Position numbers and translations under genes: made by a program
Assembly: GCF_003171515.1 (NCBI RefSeq)
Contig: NC_089392.1
Location: forward strand, 186,001-250,000
Origin: Pyrenophora tritici-repentis
Lineage: Eukaryota > Ascomycota > Dothideomycetes > Pleosporales > Pleosporaceae
Length of the DNA stretch: 64,000 nucleotides
Direction: 5' to 3'
Part shown: piece by piece, positions 9,992 to 19,837 of the stretch
Layout of the letters: each line of letters opens with the position of its first letter
Numbering within the stretch: the first letter of the stretch is position 1
The notes under the pieces: model-generated
Told to the model about the DNA's origin: nothing
The model's input: the letters and a program-made list of their open reading frames with translations, nothing else
Database searches by the model: none

Positions 9992-12722
9992 CAGTGATCG
10001 GAATGGTCTGGTCTGGTCTGGTCTGAGGGTACAGACCAGACCAGACCAGGTGCTTACATAAGGACCGGTCCGACCAGACCGGTCCGACCAACAAGACCGC
10101 CAAGAATGAGGCTGAAGCAAAGAAGGAAGCCGAGGAAATGTGTTTTACTACTGACTGTCAATCTAGTCGTCTTCGTTCTCACTATCCTCGATATCGCTGT
10201 TCCCCTCAGCTTGGGGCTTTCCATACCAGGCCCGGAGACACTCGCACGCTTCTATAATATCTGCCTTCAGCCTACCACGGCGATCGACGATAGTAAGCTT
10301 CGCGCTACTAAAAAGACGTTCGCATTCATCCGACATAGGCGAGATCGCAAACATGTCTAGAGCGAAGCGAGCGAGATCTCGTTGGGAGTCGTAGCGAGAT
10401 AGCCAGTACGCAATAGCCTCATTGCAACCTGCCTCTTCGTTATGAAGCCGGTCAGTAGAGATGTATTGTTCATACAAATCAGTTGTAGAAACTGGAGCGT
10501 CTATTCGAATGCGCTTATGTTCCCGCTGGCGATCAAATGCTGGGTCAGGATCTCTCTCCTTCCTGGCTGGTGGTGGCAGCATCTCGACAGGGTACCTTCC
10601 CTTATACTCTGTCTCCCAGAGATGCTTCACCGCTAATTGTGCGTTTTCAAACCACCTCTTCTTCTCTTCGTCGCCATGAAGAACCCACTCTTGCCTGAAC
10701 CATCCCCACTTGCGATATGGATCAAGGATTTGAGCCGCATAATATGCCGGTGGAAGGTCAGTATCTTCAGGGAATCGATTTTGCCAATTCAGCTGCTGAT
10801 TGTTATAGTACTCAACGCACTTTAACCAAGCAGCATCAGCGCAGCCTTGAAGGTACTTCCATGTAAAGTTGTTATCGTCCTCAGTGTGGATGTCGTGGTA
10901 GTGATCCTTCGTCTCGCTTATCTCCCGGAGAAGGCAGTCCAAAGTTGAAAACCAGTCCGCAAGTGACGTCTTCTTACCTTCAGAAAGCAAAGTTGCAGCA
11001 TAGAAGTCTTTGAGAGCGAGTTCAATCTTTTCAAGCTCAAACCAGTGCTGTCCATCAAGCTTAAAGTTCGCGATCCCTACGGAGCCCTTTCCAGGTACAT
11101 GACGAGCCGAGAAGAGCTCTAAACGTTCTCGAACATTTAATGCACGTGTAATCGAATAAAACCATGAGTTCCAGCGGGTCGAGTTGTTCTGGATAAGCTC
11201 AAGCCCGTCGAATTGCGAAAGATCTCCGCCGATAATAATTGTAGCAAACTCCTCACGCCGTTGTGGAGTAAGCCTGATGTATCGCACCAGGTTGTGAAGA
11301 CGACCCAAACATCCGAACTTCTTCCAGAGCTCTTCCACCTTCGTATAGTCGCCACGTTGATGATGCTTCTCCAGCTTCGCAAGATACTTCTCACAGTTTC
11401 GCCCCATAAGGAACGCCTGGCAACAGAGGTTGATGACATGGCCCAAGCAACGCAGCCGGCGATGACGACGTTGTTTTGACTTCATCCATGGGCAGAGATC
11501 CTTGAGTATAAACTCAACAGCGGTATCATTTGCCGAGGCATTATCCAGCATAAAGTATCCAATCTGATCTCCGCTAATGTCGTATTCTTCCAGCAATTCA
11601 AGGACCACCGATCCAAGATTCTCTCCAGTATGTTCGCCGTATATACGTCGCATACCTAAAGCGGTAACACGTCGCATGCCGGTAGTATCAATCCACATAG
11701 CGACGACGCCTAGGATAGCGTAAGGGTTTGGTGAAGTCCAGAGATCAAAGGAGATAGAGATCCTACTCCGTGAATGGTGTAGGTCCTCCCTAAGCTGTTG
11801 CTTCTTCGATATGAATGCATTCATTACCCAGCTTCGGATAGTCTTCGCAGCCTTCGGGAGGTGGTTGAGTAGTGCCGGATTTAAAAAGAGGAGTAGTTCA
11901 CGAAAGTACTGGTTCTCTAATTGAAAGAAGGCGATATGGCAGTACACAATCCAACGAATTAGAAGCTCTTTAAACTTCTCTACTGACTCCTTCCAGAAAA
12001 AGATGCTGGAAGCAGCCCCATCCTTTTGCTGGTCGATTATAGACTTCCGTACAGAACCCTTTCGCTTGATGCCACTCTGGGGATCAATCTGGTGCTTCTG
12101 TTCCAGGTGATTCCGGATCCTAGAAGTGCCATTGATGACAAACAACTCTTGCTTGCTCTTCCCAACCCTGCACTCATGGCAGTAATACACCTCTTTCTTA
12201 TCGCTATCTCGAATGTATTGGAGTCCGTACTTCCAGATGTGTGATGTACCTTGACGGAAATCCTTCCTTGCAATTATTGCACGTTTCACGTACGTGATAC
12301 CGCCCTGCACGAACTCATCTGGAGATTCGTGATATTGAATAGGAGTGGGTGATAGTATAGGGGTGGGTGATGACGTGGGGATAGGAGATGGAGTAAGAGA
12401 CGTTAAATCTAGTCTTATAATATTCGATGGGGACGGTGAGGTTGGTGTTGAAGGCTCCATAACAATAGTATATAAGTAGGTTGTTAAGGACTTGATTGTT
12501 CTATGTAAGTAGAAGACTTACCTTGATCTTAATGACTCATATTGTGCTAAATTTTCTGGCTAGATTAGTCTAAGATCTAGTCACGTGGACCTATTTATAG
12601 CCGGACCGGTCCGATCATCTAGACCGGTCCGACCACGGTCTCAAAAAATCGCCAGACCAGACCAAGTCTTGGCGGTCTAGACCAGACCAAGACCAAGTCA
12701 GACCAGACCATTCCGATCACTG
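9992..12722 (-). mobile_element. hAT transposon 2 (2731 bp), structurally intact
   Basis: Flanked by the 8-bp duplication GATTATAG (9984-9991 and 12723-12730). The TIRs are perfect for at least 23 bp, starting CAGTGATCGGAATGGTCTGG. Subterminal regions carry repeated GGTCTGGTCT and GACCGGTCCGACC words in both orientations. The single transposase gene is uninterrupted. Everything needed for an autonomous element is visible, which is unusual next to the degraded copies elsewhere in the window. Confidence 0.95.
10163..12460 (-). CDS. hAT transposase (BED finger, dimerisation domain)
   Basis: A 765-residue protein starting at the ATG at 12460-12458. A Ser/Thr/Pro-rich N-terminus is followed by a BED-type zinc finger (YYCHEC...H...H, about residues 85-130). 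The catalytic RNase H-like fold shows acidic motifs SFDLWTSP and MLDNASAND, separated by GEHTGENLG. The C-terminal hAT dimerisation region (LARFALDMFAISPMSDECERLFSSAK) ends near residue 730 and an acidic tail follows. No stops, frameshifts or RIP-type changes are apparent. The length is within the range known for hAT transposases. It would bind the subterminal GGTCT-rich repeats and cut at the TIR ends. Confidence 0.95.
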   Translation of the reverse strand: MEPSTPTSPSPSNIIRLDLTSLTPSPIPTSSPTPILSPTPIQYHESPDEFVQGGITYVKRAIIARKDFRQGTSHIWKYGLQYIRDSDKKEVYYCHECRVGKSKQELFVINGTSRIRNHLEQKHQIDPQSGIKRKGSVRKSIIDQQKDGAASSIFFWKESVEKFKELLIRWIVYCHIAFFQLENQYFRELLLFLNPALLNHLPKAAKTIRSWVMNAFISKKQQLREDLHHSRSRISISFDLWTSPNPYAILGVVAMWIDTTGMRRVTALGMRRIYGEHTGENLGSVVLELLEEYDISGDQIGYFMLDNASANDTAVEFILKDLCPWMKSKQRRHRRLRCLGHVINLCCQAFLMGRNCEKYLAKLEKHHQRGDYTKVEELWKKFGCLGRLHNLVRYIRLTPQRREEFATIIIGGDLSQFDGLELIQNNSTRWNSWFYSITRALNVRERLELFSARHVPGKGSVGIANFKLDGQHWFELEKIELALKDFYAATLLSEGKKTSLADWFSTLDCLLREISETKDHYHDIHTEDDNNFTWKYLQGCADAAWLKCVEYYNNQQLNWQNRFPEDTDLPPAYYAAQILDPYRKWGWFRQEWVLHGDEEKKRWFENAQLAVKHLWETEYKGRYPVEMLPPPARKERDPDPAFDRQREHKRIRIDAPVSTTDLYEQYISTDRLHNEEAGCNEAIAYWLSRYDSQRDLARFALDMFAISPMSDECERLFSSAKLTIVDRRGRLKADIIEACECLRAWYGKPQAEGNSDIEDSENEDD

Positions 12723-12862
12723 GATTATAGCTCCATAGTATCAAAGAATATATAATTAAATGTGATTTATTCATATAGCCGCTCAAGCTCACCATCTGTC
12801 CTCGATTGAGGGTGTTGTAGTATTCAGGGCGCCCACTGAGCACTTGGACGGCTACTAGCCTG

Positions 12863-13020
12863 CAGAGATGTCAACAAGCAAGTCAAGCTGGCTTGATTCT
12901 TATCGATTGCAGATCACAGACCATTCTCTGGGACGTGCCACTGTGCACGAGCCTCTATATTGTCTGTGATCTGCAATCGATAAGAATCAAGCCAGCTTGA
13001 CTTGCTTGTTGACATCTCTG
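12863..13020. mobile_element. 158-bp hairpin MITE (hAT type), copy 1
   Basis: Flanked by the 8-bp duplication CTAGCCTG (12855-12862 and 13021-13028). The two 58-bp arms are perfect inverted repeats starting CAGAGATGTCAACAAGCAAG, around a 42-bp centre. A second copy at 27081-27238 shows no difference by eye. No coding capacity. A transcript would fold into a long perfect hairpin. Confidence 0.95.
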
Positions 13021-13245
13021 CTAGCCTGTGTTGGGATCGTCGGGATTGTTGGTCACAAAGATCTCGACATCTCGTATGCAGCACTCATGTGCGCGATCTC
13101 CTCGGCGGCTTTGTGATCGAGGTGTTGTTTAACGTTTTGTGCTGGCGTCAGCCACTCTCTGCTAGGCCGCTGTAAGCCTTCGCCGCGACATGCTTCCTGC
13201 TTGGCGACTGAAGAGTGAACGAATGCCGGTAAGACTCAATTATAA

Positions 13246-13587
13246 TCTGCGGATGACTCGCCGATCAGCCAGTGTTGCCCTACCCTTATTCGTCCAATAA
13301 CGGTCGCGCAGTTCATTGCGACGGGCGATACATCGAAGCGAGTTATATCGCTGCAATCCTCCAATGCCGGCTCAAGCACTTCGTCCGCCCAACTCGAGCA
13401 GGTTCAAGTCAAAGCAGGCAATGAGTACACCATAACACTTACACCTTGGCGTACTACACTGGAAAACCATCGATCATATGACTTTGACGAGAGCTCTACC
13501 GAGCTTTTCCACTTTTACCTCCCCGGCGAGATGCGAATACTTTGCGCCCATGGCAAAGAACGGAGTAGCCCTGTCGCTTGGGACTAG
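13246..13587 (+). pseudogene. Unclassified open frame, possible gene remnant
   Basis: This frame is open for 113 codons without an early start codon and ends at TAG 13585-13587. The translation has a natural composition with aromatic and acidic blocks (for example VKAGNEYTITLTPW and STELFHFYLPGEM), suggesting a former coding exon or the 3' exon of an unrecognised gene. I do not recognise the family. It could equally be a chance frame. Confidence 0.3.
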
Positions 13588-14460
13588 ACCTCATAGAGTC
13601 GCCCATCTGTAGTAACTTGAAATAGTTCTTTAATCAATTCTCGAACAGCTTTGCAGAAAGAATGGGCATGAAGCGTGTGCTGTCACCATGTAGCAGCATA
13701 GCAGACGCTCTGCCGTCTAAGGCGGGAGCAGCTCGTATAGAATGACAGAAAGTTACAGGTGGATGTTCGCGTTGTCGACGTAGAAAGAATCTCATCTGCT
13801 GGCTATGAAGTCCATTCTCCGTTATTTTTCGGTAGATTGACTGCTTTCTTTGCGAGTAAGAGTTTAACGACGGTACTGTGCTTGCTTCTTGCTAAGTCTG
13901 ATAACAACATTCTTAGAGTCGTCTTTTGAGTATGGGCCGACTCCACGGTTCGCGAGTCGTGTCTCGACCATCACGTGTCCTCTTTCTACCACAAAGGATA
14001 ATGGTGTCCTCCTTTTGCAGTATTCCTTATTCACATTGTCTATATCGAGTCCGCGCGCTCACGCCCCCCTGATGGAATCTGCTTTTCTCTTCTCTGTTGC
14101 ACGTATGATCGGCGTCCGCGTGTTCTGGGGTGGCCTGGCAATATTTCTAGCGAAACAGTAACAATCATCCATTAATAGGTGTGAGGAGATGTGAGCACAC
14201 GAGAGCAGGCTTGGCGTGTAGTAAATTACGCACTTGAGAAGAAGTTACCATCCCGCGACAGTCATATGCCTGCGAATTTTTTCAAGGGAGCCTGACGCAA
14301 CTGAGCGCTAAACTAACTGTGGCGGCTCATGCGATGGATAAATCAGCAGGTAGCAGTGGTATGTACTTACTTAGATTCCGGAGTTTCCGGGACGGATGAC
14401 AGCTGTACCCGGGGCCGAAGGACAGCTGTGTCTGGGCCCGGACGACGTCTAAGCTACCGG
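13588..14460. other. Intergenic
   Basis: No supported gene is seen before the pogo element begins. Confidence 0.35.
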
Positions 14461-14559
14461 TAGCTGACCGGGATGTTGATCACCCGGGGATATTGATCAC
14501 TCACAAATCCCAGCACTCCCACACAAAACACGTGTTGTCTCTCTACACACTCAATCAAA

Positions 14560-16109
14560 ATGGGCGACCGTGAAGCAGCTATACAAGCAGCTATCAGCGA
14601 TATCGATGCTGGTGTTTTCCTAAGTTAGAGGGCGGCAGCAAAGGCGTACAACATCCCGCAATCCACAATCTCAACACACATACACAACAGACAAAGCAAC
14701 CAAGCCAGCCACGTATACCAGCAGCGATTGACTCTAGAGCAGGAGGACTTCCTCGTACAATGGATACTCGAAGAAGACGCACGAGCTTTTCCTCCCTCCC
14801 ACGCACGCGCACGAGAAATGGCGAACCGAATCCTCCGGATGAATGGAGACCACAGACCCGTAGGCAAGCATTGGATGGCTGCCTTCCTCAAGCGCAACCC
14901 ACGCGTCGCATCTGTTGTAGGCCGAAAGATTAAAGCTGCTCGAGCTGAGGGAGCGACACTAGTACAGATACGCGCGTTCCTTGAGCTCTTTGAGAGGACT
15001 CGTACGAGGCTAGGTATGAGAGCTGAGGATATATAGAATATGGATAAGACTAGGAAGGCCTTAGGTGTATGTGCCAACACCAGAGTACTCGCATCTAGTC
15101 AGAAGAAGGAGGCTTACCATTAGTCTCTAGAGAACCGCGAGTGGGCGTCGGTAATCGAGTGCGTATTAGCTACGGGCAAGAAACTTCGCTGTTTAGTTAT
15201 TTTTAAAGGGAAGAGCCTACAAAGCACTTAGTTCCTAGCAATAATTCCTAAGTAGCTTTACACAACGTTAAAGAATAGCTAGACATTAAATGCGATAGGA
15301 GTTGAGTGGTTAGAGCGGGTGTTTCTACCCAAGACAGCTCTACTAGATGATCGTTAGAGGATGCCAATCCTTAATAGCTATAGTAGCTATATAAGTCTAG
15401 ATTTTCTATAGACTTGTAAACAGAATGAAGTCTATCTTCTATTTCTACCTGCGCACGCTTCTTATATCTTACAGCCTCTAGATCTCTCGGTTTTCTCGGT
15501 TGTAAAGAGATTTTACCGCCAGCAAATTTAGGCTCTGTCGTACCTTAACGACGCCGCACTAGTAAAGAAAGAGCGCTTTATTATAGCTTATTATCACGCA
15601 AGAGAGCGCGCTATTACTAAGAGAGTTATCTAGGCAGGATAGGCTACTGCAGGTATCTGCCTATTTAATATTAACTAGGTAGTCAATTCATCTTAAGTAA
15701 CTTAACGGCCTATCACTCCACCGCGTTAGGATCAACCTCAATCTACTTAGAGTTATCTCTCTACCCCTTACAGACCTCGTGAGGTTTTTGTAGCGCAGCG
15801 GCAGCTTTATAAGGACGAAAGTCTTAGGCGAAAGACTTATTAATTTATCAAGAAAGTTAGCAAGGCACTTGCTATAGCAAATATACGCGTAGCACAGCTA
15901 GAAACAGAGAATAGAAGAATCTATAGTTAACTTAAGGCTCTTAAGCCTTGACAGCTACGAAAGAAGGTTCGTGTTAACCTAAATTAACGCTTTGTAGATG
16001 TAGATACAATTATGGTTGCTGTATAGGCCTCACAGCTTCTTTAGGCACAGCGCGATGTTAATGCTAAGGAAAAGGCTGTAGAAAGAACAGCAGCTGAAAT
16101 AGTAGCTTA
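14560..16109 (+). pseudogene. Fot1/pogo transposase, inactivated by RIP-type mutations
   Basis: Starts at ATG 14560 (MGDREAAIQ...). A psq-type HTH and a CENP-B-like HTH are readable (LTLEQEDFLVQWILEED, GKHWMAAFLKRNP). A DDE domain with many in-frame TAG/TAA codons follows. The stops sit where Trp (TGG) or Gln (CAG/CAA) is expected, for example after RAEDI where a Trp precedes NMD, and before SLENREW. This is what CpA-to-TpA change on either strand produces. Neighbouring residues show the same G-to-A bias (NMDKTR where NMDETG is typical). Not functional. The 3' end of the frame is approximate. Confidence 0.88.
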
Positions 16110-16354
16110 AACGCTTAAGTCTATGTGTATAGAGTTGTCAGATCAGATAAGATATTGCACAAAAGTGATGGATGTTTATGATTTATTTGTTCTTGTCTCT
16201 GTTCTAAGGTGCGCGCTGAGAGTTTTGTTCTGCTAAGACGCTAACCCGTTATTAGCTAGCGGTGTCGGCACTTTCGGCTCGACACGCCTGCTATCTGACA
16301 CACCCCCTCAGCTTGGAAGGCATATTGCAAGCTGCATAAACTGGTTGATCGATC

Positions 16355-19300
16355 CTACATAATGAGGCCTTCCAGTTGCTCTTGCACCTCCTTGAGCTCA
16401 ATCTCTCTGAGCGGGGCTTCTTCGCGCTCGACGAGTCCCAGTTGATCAAGGAACCTGGCCCATTTATTGGCTGGCAGTGGCTTTGTGAACCCGTCTGCGA
16501 TCATGTTGTCAGACGGCACATACTCTACCTTGATCACCTTTCGGGTAACCTCCTGTCGTAGCCAGTGATTGTGTATGTCAACGTGCCGAAGCTTTGTTTG
16601 CAATTTGGCAACGTCTTCATTTACTAGACGGATCGTCTGAGTATTGTCGCACTTGATTGTGATAATTGGATTGCTTAGCTTTACCTGAAGCTCTTTTAAC
16701 AACCGCGACGTTAAGATTGCCTCCTTAGCAACTTGTGATAGGGCAAGCAGCTCTGCTTCTGTTGTTGATGTTGTCACAGTATCTTGCTTGCTTGCTCTCC
16801 AGGCGATGAGTCCTCCGAACAGCTTGATTGCGTATCCCTGCGAGCTTTTCCTGTCCAGTGTGTTGTCTGCAAACGACGCGTCACTTGCTACCTCGAGGCC
16901 ATCGCCTCTACCGAGTTCGAGGGCTAGGGATTCTGTTTTCTTGAGATACAGGAGCACACGGTCTGCAGCGTCTTGGTGTTCTGTACTTGGATTGATTAGG
17001 AAGCGAGCAAGTCGTGATGTTGCAAAGGCTATGTCGGGTCTTGTTGTGACTGCAGCGAATAGAAGCGATCCAATCTTGCGTTGGTACTTGTTGACTTCAG
17101 CTGGTGCTGCGAGTCCTTCTCGTGGTCGGAGTTCGATGCCTGACATTGGCGTATCATGCCTTACATTTTGGTGGTTGATGAGTTGACTGATTTTGTCGAC
17201 GTATGCAGCTTGAGATAGCTGTATGGTCTTCTGCTTGCGATTGCGCATAACCTCTACACCGAGAAACCACTGTAAGTTGTCTCCTCCCGTACAAGCGTAT
17301 TTTTCTTGGATCCAGTTGATGGCCTTCATGGCCTCTGATTCTTGCTTTGAACGGTACGCAACGATGATGTCGTCCACATAGAAGAAGATGATAACTCCGT
17401 CTTTGATCATGCAGCATGGCTCCTGTGGTATTTGTTGAAACCCTATCGAAGCAAGAGTTGCGGTGAATTCTTTCTGCCACAGTAATGGTGAGATCCGGAG
17501 CCCGTAGAGTGCCTTTTGCACTTTGAGTAGAGTGCCAGGCTTCTGATATCCTTTTGGCATCCTCATGTATATTTCTCTGTCGATTGCAGCATGCACAAAA
17601 GCATTAGTGACGTCGTATTGTTTCAGCTCAAGATCGTATTTGGCGGCGATTGCCATAAGCATTCTGAATGAGCGTCCTGCCAATGTTGCTGCGTATGTGT
17701 CTTGGGAGGTGATGTTGCGTTGTTGGTCTCCCCTTACTACCAATCTTGCCTTGCATTTGATGAGGCGGTGATGCTTGTCGAGTTTGTAGGTGTATACCCA
17801 CATACAGTCTAGGATCTGGTGCCCTGCTCGTTTGACTGGTGATGCTTGGACCTCAGTCCATGACTTCATTTGTTGGTGACTCCGAAGGTGTGTCTTTTCT
17901 GCTTCCTTGAACATTTCGTATAGTGGATGGTCTTCCAGCTTTGAGTATGCTGTTGGGAGTGGCGGTAGCTGGTTACGATGGGGCTTGATTCCCTTGGATA
18001 GTAGTCTCTTCACCTGAGCCTTGTCGATTGACTTTCCTTCGTGTTGACCAATGTGTCCTGATTCGGTGCCGGCCATGAATGCGGCTGCCCATGGACTGGT
18101 CATTGATGTTGATTGGTTGGACATGTTCGTCATATCCTCGTTGTTCACCTCTCCTTGAACTAGCAAGGCCACAGGTGGAGGAGTTGGTGGCGGGGTTAGA
18201 TATGCCTCTACCACCTTCCTTCCTTGGTGGTATCTGGTTTTCTGAGTGCGCGGGCTCTCTTCCTGCGTCGTATCGTCCTCGTAGAACGTCTCGGTTTCTG
18301 CTTGTTGGCTCTGAGTACCTGGGAGTTCGACTGTTCTCACCCACGTTGCGATTTCCTCTAGGGTGTTGTGCATGAGATTGTCCATCAGGTCCTCAGTCTT
18401 GCCATTGAAGATTGTTTCTTCGTCAAACACTACGTCGCGAGTGCTGATTACCTTTGCCATAGATGGGATCCATATGCGGTAAATGTTCGTCGACTGGTAT
18501 CCCACTAGGTATCCAATCCAGGCCTTCGGATCTAGTCTCTGTAGCCTGGACTTTCCTCTGTGGGTGTCGTCTGTCATTGCGAAAGCCTTACACCCATATG
18601 CTTTTAGGTGAGCTTGATTTGGTTTTCGAGGTCCGGTGACTATGCCGTTCATGGCAGCTGCGTGTGTATAGAATATTTCGTATGGTGTCTTCCAATTGTT
18701 TGGGTAATTTGGCGTTCGATTGTATAGGTATACCGCCGCTCTGGTAGTTTCTGGCCAGAGTTCCCATGGAAGGTTTGCATCCAGTCGAATTGCGCGTGCC
18801 TTTTCTTTTATAACACCCCCTGAGCGCTCAGCTCCTCCGTTTTGAGCTTGAGTATCTGGAGCGGAGGGCTCGAGTTTGATTGATAGGGACGTGCACCATT
18901 TTTCGACCTCTTGTTTGACGGTAACGATCTCGTTGTCAGTCTCGATGACTTTGACTGTGATGTTGAATTGTTTCTTCATGAACTGGACGAAGAGGCCTAG
19001 GAGGCGAATGATTGAGCGAGCCGGTCTGTTGTCCTTGAAGTAGAAGTCCCATGTGTATCGGGACCGTCGGCAAGTGATCAGCATTTGGCTCTTCTCCTTG
19101 GTGAAACTGCCGTCCTCATACTCATGGAAGTCGATGGCTACCCTTTCACCTGGCCCTTCGTCGTTCAGTCTAGGCGTCCTGCGTATTTGTCGTTTCGATT
19201 TTGACCTGCCGCAGGCGTCACACTCCACGGTGGTGATGCCCTTGATCCTCACCCCCTCAGATTGCTGCACGAGGTGCTCGATCGCGGATGGCCCGGGATG

Positions 19301-19837
19301 TCCGAGTCGTTTGTGCCATAGTATGGCAGTAGCCTTTTGTGGTGATCGTTTGGCTCGATTCATACGCACATGAAAGGCTGAAGTTGATGTAGTAGGTGGC
19401 TCGATAACCCATTGCCCATAGTGTTCCGATAAGGTGGCAATGGTTGAACCATCCCATCGTCGTAGGCTTGTCGGGTCTCCTCGATTGTCCCACCATATAC
19501 CTTGTCTTCGGAGCAGCCTGAATGATACGAGGCTGCAGAGGAAGTCTGGGCACCAGGCAACATTGCTTAGGTGTAGAATTTGTTTGCCCTGAGCCCCCTC
19601 TGCCGTCACCTTGACTGCTCCGTATCCTTGTATCCAAACCCTTGAGTTGCCAGCCCAAATGTAATCTCCCATCGCAGGCGGGCGTACGTCTTCGAGCCTT
19701 GAGAGGTTGTTGCAGATGTGCGTCGTCGAGCCAGAATCCAGGATGAATGCATCCTTTAATGGGTATCCTTGATTGCTCGCATTGAATGCCGCTTTCATCA
19801 TGCCCTCGTCCAGCCTCGAGATCTCGCGTCCATCTAG
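16355..19837 (-). CDS. pol: Copia Pol polyprotein (protease-integrase-RT-RNase H)
   Basis: Pol is in the same frame as Gag directly after the UGA at 19840-19838. The first in-frame ATG is at 19801, giving 1148 residues. Domains in order: protease with FILDSGSTTHIC; GAG-pre-integrase HHCC zinc site (WHKRLGHPG...CDACGRSK); integrase core (DFHEYEDG, ETDNE, AERSGGVIKEKAR); reverse transcriptase with ARLVVRGDQQ and the active site FFYVDDIIV; RNase H with ASDASFADN, TEAELLALS and a Copia-type C-terminus (VDIHNHWLR...DGFTKPLP). All catalytic motifs are present. Expression most likely needs readthrough of the UGA rather than initiation at 19801, because the protease would otherwise not be linked to Gag. 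Confidence 0.95.
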   Translation of the reverse strand, partial: LDGREISRLDEGMMKAAFNASNQGYPLKDAFILDSGSTTHICNNLSRLEDVRPPAMGDYIWAGNSRVWIQGYGAVKVTAEGAQGKQILHLSNVAWCPDFLCSLVSFRLLRRQGIWWDNRGDPTSLRRWDGSTIATLSEHYGQWVIEPPTTSTSAFHVRMNRAKRSPQKATAILWHKRLGHPGPSAIEHLVQQSEGVRIKGITTVECDACGRSKSKRQIRRTPRLNDEGPGERVAIDFHEYEDGSFTKEKSQMLITCRRSRYTWDFYFKDNRPARSIIRLLGLFVQFMKKQFNITVKVIETDNEIVTVKQEVEKWCTSLSIKLEPSAPDTQAQNGGAERSGGVIKEKARAIRLDANLPWELWPETTRAAVYLYNRTPNYPNNWKTPYEIFYTHAAAMNGIVTGPRKPNQAHLKAYGCKAFAMTDDTHRGKSRLQRLDPKAWIGYLVGYQSTNIYRIWIPSMAKVISTRDVVFDEETIFNGKTEDLMDNLMHNTLEEIATWVRTVELPGTQSQQAETETFYEDDTTQEESPRTQKTRYHQGRKVVEAYLTPPPTPPPVALLVQGEVNNEDMTNMSNQSTSMTSPWAAAFMAGTESGHIGQHEGKSIDKAQVKRLLSKGIKPHRNQLPPLPTAYSKLEDHPLYEMFKEAEKTHLRSHQQMKSWTEVQASPVKRAGHQILDCMWVYTYKLDKHHRLIKCKARLVVRGDQQRNITSQDTYAATLAGRSFRMLMAIAAKYDLELKQYDVTNAFVHAAIDREIYMRMPKGYQKPGTLLKVQKALYGLRISPLLWQKEFTATLASIGFQQIPQEPCCMIKDGVIIFFYVDDIIVAYRSKQESEAMKAINWIQEKYACTGGDNLQWFLGVEVMRNRKQKTIQLSQAAYVDKISQLINHQNVRHDTPMSGIELRPREGLAAPAEVNKYQRKIGSLLFAAVTTRPDIAFATSRLARFLINPSTEHQDAADRVLLYLKKTESLALELGRGDGLEVASDASFADNTLDRKSSQGYAIKLFGGLIAWRASKQDTVTTSTTEAELLALSQVAKEAILTSRLLKELQVKLSNPIITIKCDNTQTIRLVNEDVAKLQTKLRHVDIHNHWLRQEVTRKVIKVEYVPSDNMIADGFTKPLPANKWARFLDQLGLVEREEAPLREIELKEVQEQLEGLIM

